In this document: piece by piece, positions 13,894 through 17,578 of the stretch
Layout of the letters: each line of letters starts with the position of its first letter
How positions within the stretch are numbered: the stretch's first letter is position 1
NCBI GenBank assembly: GCA_023664705.1
Contig: JAMPFE010000044.1
Location: 1-17,578, forward strand
Direction: 5' to 3'
Origin: Lachnospiraceae bacterium
Lineage (GTDB): Bacteria; Bacillota; Clostridia; Oscillospirales; Ruminococcaceae
Length of the DNA: 17,578 bases
Notes under the pieces: model-generated
What the model saw: only the letters and a program-made list of their open reading frames with translations
What the model was told of the DNA's origin: nothing
Database searches by the model: none
Made by a program: the position numbers and the translations under genes

Positions 13894-15378
13894 TTGAAAG
13901 AAAGGACGTATATCGCAATTGACCTAAAATCGTTCTATGCAAGCGTAGAGTGCGTGGAGCGGCAGCTTGACCCGCTGAACACCAACCTTGTTGTCGCGGA
14001 CGAGAGCCGCACCGAGAAAACAATCGTGCTTGCCGTTTCTCCCTCGCTAAAGGCTTTCGGTCTGCCTGGCAGACCCCGCTTGTTCGAGGTTATTCAACAA
14101 GTCGAGAAAGTCAACAACAGTCGGCTCTACCAATACCGCAAGGCAAACCGCGATTACAAGCTGAACTTTTCGGGAAAATCACATTTTGGCGATGAACTGA
14201 AAAGCACACCGAGCCTTGCCGTTGATTATATCGTTGCGCCGCCGCGAATGAAATATTACATTGAGTATAGCACGAAAATCTATGAAATTTACTTAAAGTA
14301 TATTTCGGAAGATGATATAGTCGTGTACTCGATTGACGAGGTTTTTATGGACGTGACGGACTACCTCGATATGTACAAGCAGACCGCTCACGAACTTGCT
14401 ATGACGATTATCCGCGACGTTCTTAAAACAACGGGCATAACCGCGACGGCGGGTATCGGTACAAACCTTTACCTCGCGAAAATCGCAATGGATATAGTGG
14501 CAAAGAAAATGCCGCCGGACGCGGACGGCGTTCGCATAGCGGAACTTGACGAGGTTTCCTATCGGCGGCAGCTTTGGGAGCATACTCCACTCACGGATTT
14601 TTGGCGGCTCGGCGCGGGTTACGCAAAAAAACTGCAAGAAAACGGTATGTTCACTATGGGCGATGTGGCGGCGCGTTCGGAGTATGACGAGGATATATTC
14701 TACAAGCTGTTCGGCGTGAACGCGGAACTTTTGATAGATCACGCCTGGGGCTACGAGCCGTGTACCGTACTCGACATAAAAAGCTACAAGCCGCAGTCGA
14801 ACAGCATTTCACAAGGGCAAGTGCTTTCCGAGGCGTATGATACAGAAAAGGGCAAGCTTGTTACGCTTGAAATGGCTGATATGCTTGCGCTTGACCTTGT
14901 TTTCAAGAACTTAGTGACAGACCAAATTGTACTCACAATAGGCTATGACCACGAGTGCGGCAATTACGCGGGCAATTTTACTGTTGATCGCTACGGTCGT
15001 AAAATCCCCAAACACGCGCACGGAACGGAACATCTTCCGCGTCAGACATCATCGGCGAAACTCATACACAATGCGACGTCGGATTTGTTTGACCGAATTG
15101 TAAATCCAACGCTGAAAGTGCGCCGCATAAACATAGTCGCTTGCAACGTCATTCCCGAAAATCAAGCGCGCAGCGGCGGGGAGCAGCTCGACCTGTTTAC
15201 CGACGCGGCAGAGTTGGAACGTCTTGACCGTGAGTTGGAGCGTGAGAAGAATATGCAGAAAGCCGTTATCGCACTCAAGGAGAAATTCGGGAAGAACGCC
15301 GTTCTGAAAGGAATAAACTTGGAGGACGGAGCGACCGCCCGTGACAGGAACAGGCAGATAGGAGGGCATAAGGCGTGA
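13894..15378 (+). CDS. Y-family translesion DNA polymerase (UmuC/ImpB-like)
   Basis: This 494-residue error-prone polymerase copies past damaged bases. Catalytic residues are D10 in the AIDLKSFYASVE motif and D148/E149 in YSIDEVFMDVT. The TAGIGTNLYLAKIAMD segment follows as expected. Near the C-terminus, QLDLF (431-435) is a textbook sliding-clamp binding motif. Length and the IVLAVSPSLKAFGLPG segment place it with the ImpB/MucB/UmuC-like group carried on plasmids and conjugative elements rather than chromosomal DinB. I start at TTG 13894, with GGAGG at 13881-13885 (spacer 8). An in-frame ATG at 13861 lies at the expected transcription start and has no ribosome site. The stop overlaps the next start by 4 bases. 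Confidence 0.93.
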   Translation: MKERTYIAIDLKSFYASVECVERQLDPLNTNLVVADESRTEKTIVLAVSPSLKAFGLPGRPRLFEVIQQVEKVNNSRLYQYRKANRDYKLNFSGKSHFGDELKSTPSLAVDYIVAPPRMKYYIEYSTKIYEIYLKYISEDDIVVYSIDEVFMDVTDYLDMYKQTAHELAMTIIRDVLKTTGITATAGIGTNLYLAKIAMDIVAKKMPPDADGVRIAELDEVSYRRQLWEHTPLTDFWRLGAGYAKKLQENGMFTMGDVAARSEYDEDIFYKLFGVNAELLIDHAWGYEPCTVLDIKSYKPQSNSISQGQVLSEAYDTEKGKLVTLEMADMLALDLVFKNLVTDQIVLTIGYDHECGNYAGNFTVDRYGRKIPKHAHGTEHLPRQTSSAKLIHNATSDLFDRIVNPTLKVRRINIVACNVIPENQARSGGEQLDLFTDAAELERLDRELEREKNMQKAVIALKEKFGKNAVLKGINLEDGATARDRNRQIGGHKA

Positions 15379-15926
15379 AATTCGAGATTGAGATAATAGA
15401 GGGTCACGATTATTCCTCGTACTTTTGGTTCAGACCCGTGACGGTAAAACTCGGTGAGAAAATCCGAGATGAGGACGTGACCGAACTTGATGAGGAATTT
15501 TCGATTGAGGAAGGCGATGTAGAATGCTTTTTAGCGCACTTTTTCTACAAGCACTTTGACAACGAGTTGGTTTACAACAAGAGAAGATACGAGGACGGGC
15601 TTGGGTTTATCAACGGTTTTGAGTGGTATCTCACCTATAATTTCTTTACCTACGAGAGTGTAAGGGCTTTAGTCGAGGATATAAATAACGCGGCGGAGCT
15701 TTTAAGGACGGATTTTGATAATCCCGCACTTGCGGATGTAAAAAAATCCTTTTCGATTTTCTATATGTGTCCGCGCGATGATAAGGACTACATAGAGGGA
15801 AACACGGCGAACATCAGGAACCATATCGACGTGGTGATAGATTTCTACAATCGCTTTACAAAGCGGATTTTGCAAATGCTGAAAAACAATCCCAACACCG
15901 ATATGATTTCAATAATGGGTCCGTAA
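15375..15926 (+). CDS. Unknown protein coupled to the Y-family polymerase
   Basis: I do not recognise this 183-residue protein. It is acidic and rich in aromatic residues (for example FFYKHF, YLTYNFFTY), with no signal peptide, membrane segment or catalytic motif that I can see. It starts at GTG 15375, sharing GTGA with the polymerase stop. GGAGGG (15361-15366) lies 8 bases upstream, so it is translated together with the polymerase. Its position between polymerase and YolD-like gene suggests a polymerase accessory or control protein, but this is guilt by association only. Confidence 0.8.
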   Translation: MKFEIEIIEGHDYSSYFWFRPVTVKLGEKIRDEDVTELDEEFSIEEGDVECFLAHFFYKHFDNELVYNKRRYEDGLGFINGFEWYLTYNFFTYESVRALVEDINNAAELLRTDFDNPALADVKKSFSIFYMCPRDDKDYIEGNTANIRNHIDVVIDFYNRFTKRILQMLKNNPNTDMISIMGP

Positions 15927-15954
15927 CGACAAGTGCGTGAGATAGGAAAGGTTT

Positions 15955-16368
15955 ATGAATAGGTACGAGAACATAATCGGTCACAACAGACCGAAAAGCA
16001 ACCGACCTCAAATGTCTATGCACGACCGAGCGGCGCAATTCTCACCGTTCGCCGCGTTGACGGGTCATAGCGACGCGATAAGCGAAACCGCAAGGCGGGT
16101 AGACCGAAAAATCGAACTTTCGGAGGAAAAGAAAGAGGAACTCGGCAGAAAGACCGACCTTATCCTTGAAAATCCCGACAGTGAGATAGAACTTGTCTAT
16201 TTCGTTCCCGATAAAAAAAAGACGGGCGGCTCTTACGTTACCTTTCGGGGAACGGTGAAGAAAATCGACACGATTGAAAGAAAAATTTTGTTGTCAGACG
16301 ATACAGCCGTTCTGTTTGATGACGTTCTTGAAATCAGCGGAGATTTATTTGACGGCTTTTTTGAATAG
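15955..16368 (+). CDS. YolD-like protein
   Basis: This 137-residue protein is of the YolD-like family. Residues 19-47 hold the family hallmark (MSMHDRAAQFSPFAALTGH), followed by a charged helix and a beta-rich C-terminal half that ends in short acidic strands. YolD-like proteins are found next to Y-family polymerases on Firmicutes mobile elements and have been proposed as UmuD-like partners (family knowledge). AGGAAAGG (15944-15951) precedes the ATG. The 28-base gap from the previous gene and the short gap to the next indicate one operon. Confidence 0.9.
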   Translation: MNRYENIIGHNRPKSNRPQMSMHDRAAQFSPFAALTGHSDAISETARRVDRKIELSEEKKEELGRKTDLILENPDSEIELVYFVPDKKKTGGSYVTFRGTVKKIDTIERKILLSDDTAVLFDDVLEISGDLFDGFFE

Positions 16369-16377
16369 AGAGGAAAG

Positions 16378-17151
16378 ATGAACGTACAAACGATAGAAAA
16401 GACCGCATACGCGGCATTTGAGCATTTCAACGGCAAGATGAAAACCAACTACACACCCGATAATGTCAAACTCGCGTTCTATGGTAACTCGGACTCGGAT
16501 TTACAGTATAATAAATTTTGCGCGGAGTATTTTCCCGATAGGCTCACGGATAACAACGATTTAAAGAGCGCACTTGCTTCCGCTTTTACGGGGAAGGACT
16601 TTGACGGTATTATGATAAGGAGAGATTTTTCGGGCAGTCAGGGCGAACTCTTTACGGTCGTTCTTCACGAATTAGCGCACATTTGGTGTACCCATAACGA
16701 GATACCAACGGGCGATTTTTACGACCGTTACTGTAAGGACAATGCGGAGAACGTTCTGCTTGACGGCGTACTCAATGCGGGATACGCTATTTGGAGAGAA
16801 TTTGCGGCTATCTACCTTTCAACGCACGTTCAAGGAGTTGAATACTATCCCTCACTCTCCGAAATCGAGCAAGACGTGTTAGAGGTTGCCAAACTCGTTC
16901 GCCCCGACAATCCCGCCGCCAAAATTTCAATGACGGATTTTCTCGCTTGCGTTCTGATGAGCAAGGAGGCGAGGAACTCCTGGGAGAGCGTAAACGTGTG
17001 GTTAAGTCAAAACGGCTTGACGCATTTTATCTCCATTGCAAACCTCGTCTGCATACACATACGTTCGGAAACGTTTTGGGAAATAGATGAGGATTTCATA
17101 GAAACACTCGGCAGCGCGTATTTGTCGTTACTTGCCCAAAATAAAAAATAA
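16378..17151 (+). CDS. Putative HExxH zinc metallopeptidase
   Basis: This 257-residue protein contains HELAH at 97-101, followed 40 residues later by a Glu in REFAAIYLS (E141) that fits the third zinc ligand of gluzincin-type peptidases. No signal peptide or membrane segment is visible, so it should act in the cytoplasm. It starts 10 bases after the YolD-like stop, with GAGGAAAG before the ATG, and is the last gene of the operon. Cytoplasmic HExxH proteins on mobile elements, such as ImmA, cut XRE repressors. Whether this one cuts either XRE protein in the window is only a hypothesis, and it lacks the typical ImmA sequence context. Peptidase activity itself is inferred from the motif. Confidence 0.75.
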   Translation: MNVQTIEKTAYAAFEHFNGKMKTNYTPDNVKLAFYGNSDSDLQYNKFCAEYFPDRLTDNNDLKSALASAFTGKDFDGIMIRRDFSGSQGELFTVVLHELAHIWCTHNEIPTGDFYDRYCKDNAENVLLDGVLNAGYAIWREFAAIYLSTHVQGVEYYPSLSEIEQDVLEVAKLVRPDNPAAKISMTDFLACVLMSKEARNSWESVNVWLSQNGLTHFISIANLVCIHIRSETFWEIDEDFIETLGSAYLSLLAQNKK

Positions 17152-17184
17152 CCTCTCCAAAGCCGCAGCTTTGGAGAGGTTATT
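17147..17184. terminator. Bidirectional terminator between convergent operons
   Basis: A perfect 17-bp stem (17147-17163 and 17168-17184) with a CGCA loop. It overlaps the stop codon of the metallopeptidase gene. On the minus strand the stem runs into ATTTTTTATTTT, a good tail for the gene that ends at 17191; on the plus strand the tail is TTATTTCG. Confidence 0.92.
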
Positions 17185-17190
17185 TCGTCA

Positions 17191-17578
17191 TCAAGACTTT
17201 TTGAGGGTAGGATTATCAACCGTCCTCGTCTGCTCCTGTTCCTTTTGAGCGCGTATCAGATTGTCAATGTAGTTGCCGTCAACGATTTTCTCATACGCTG
17301 TTATCAAATCGGAAACTCGTTTCAGCTTCAGTTGCTCGTCCGCGACCTCGTTCTTTGTTGCCGTGATAATTTCGGGCAAGCCTTTCAGCCGTTCCTCCAA
17401 TTTCTCAATATCGGCTTCGGTTTTAACGCCGTGCTTCTCAGCGATTTCCCGTGCCGCCGCTAATTTCGTCTGCGTCATAGCGTCGGGCTTTGCGGAATGA
17501 GCCGCGAACAAAAAGCGGAGTTGCGCTATGTCCGATTTCAGCGTGGGTATCTCATCGGTCAGGGCGCGTATCTTCTCG
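17191..17578 (-). CDS. C-terminal part of a coiled-coil protein, possibly a relaxase (partial)
   Basis: The frame is open through the right edge, so only the last 128 residues are present; TTG at 17511 is internal and not a start. The visible part is almost entirely charged helix (for example KLEERLKGL, KLKRVSDLITAYEKI), predicted as a coiled coil, ending in a disordered TLKKS tail. Tails of this kind occur at the C-terminus of relaxases/mobilisation proteins of clostridial conjugative elements, which would fit the context. No catalytic motif is inside the window, so the relaxase reading is a guess from memory of similar tails. Confidence 0.6.
   Translation of the reverse strand, partial: EKIRALTDEIPTLKSDIAQLRFLFAAHSAKPDAMTQTKLAAAREIAEKHGVKTEADIEKLEERLKGLPEIITATKNEVADEQLKLKRVSDLITAYEKIVDGNYIDNLIRAQKEQEQTRTVDNPTLKKS

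Noticed and set aside
1..17578. CRISPR array or tRNA/rRNA genes
   Set aside because: No regularly spaced direct repeats and no tRNA-like cloverleaf or rRNA-like stretch was noticed on reading both strands; a covariance search was not possible.

Overview
The window looks like the accessory part of an integrative or conjugative element from a low-to-middle GC Gram-positive bacterium, most likely a gut-type Clostridia (inference). The signs are strong AGGAGG-type ribosome sites, near-consensus TTGACA/TATAAT promoters with 17-base spacers (several with an extended TGn -10), many hairpin-plus-T terminators, a YolD-like/Y-family polymerase pair, a SLOG (DUF1273) protein, and at the right edge the C-terminal end of a coiled-coil protein that resembles relaxase tails.

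Layout, left to right. (1) 1-2900: an intergenic stretch, an XRE regulator (434-793), a SLOG-family protein on the minus strand (859-1332), a second XRE regulator divergent from it (1503-1844), then a two-gene unit with its own promoter made of a small helix-hairpin-helix protein and an EEP-family nuclease/phosphatase (1950-2866). (2) 2934-5807, minus strand, own promoter: a 957-residue protein that fuses an exonuclease III-like EEP domain, a group II intron-type reverse transcriptase with maturase-like thumb, a degenerate HNH zinc finger and a DUF7662-like C-terminus. No group II intron RNA can fit around it. (3) 6024-13722, minus strand, one four-gene operon: an unknown protein with a possible UvrD-type C-terminal (Tudor-like) module, a UvrD-like helicase with an AddB-type iron-sulfur nuclease domain, and the Mod and Res subunits of a Type III restriction-modification system. 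It ends at a strong terminator (5957-5995). (4) 13894-17151, plus strand, divergent from (3): Y-family DNA polymerase, an unknown 183-residue protein, a YolD-like protein and an HExxH metallopeptidase-like protein, closed by a 17-bp hairpin. (5) 17191-17578: the partial coiled-coil protein, running off the right edge.

How it may work together. The core theme is DNA processing: restriction-modification plus end processing by a helicase-nuclease, damage bypass by a Y-family polymerase, and two separate EEP phosphodiesterases, one fused to a reverse transcriptase. The EEP-RT fusion is the strongest candidate for an under-described system. It has the domain order of eukaryotic APE-type LINE proteins (EEP endonuclease, then RT, then zinc finger), but sits in a bacterial element as a lone protein without intron RNA. 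Defence or DNA repair are the two likely roles; the sequence alone cannot choose between them.
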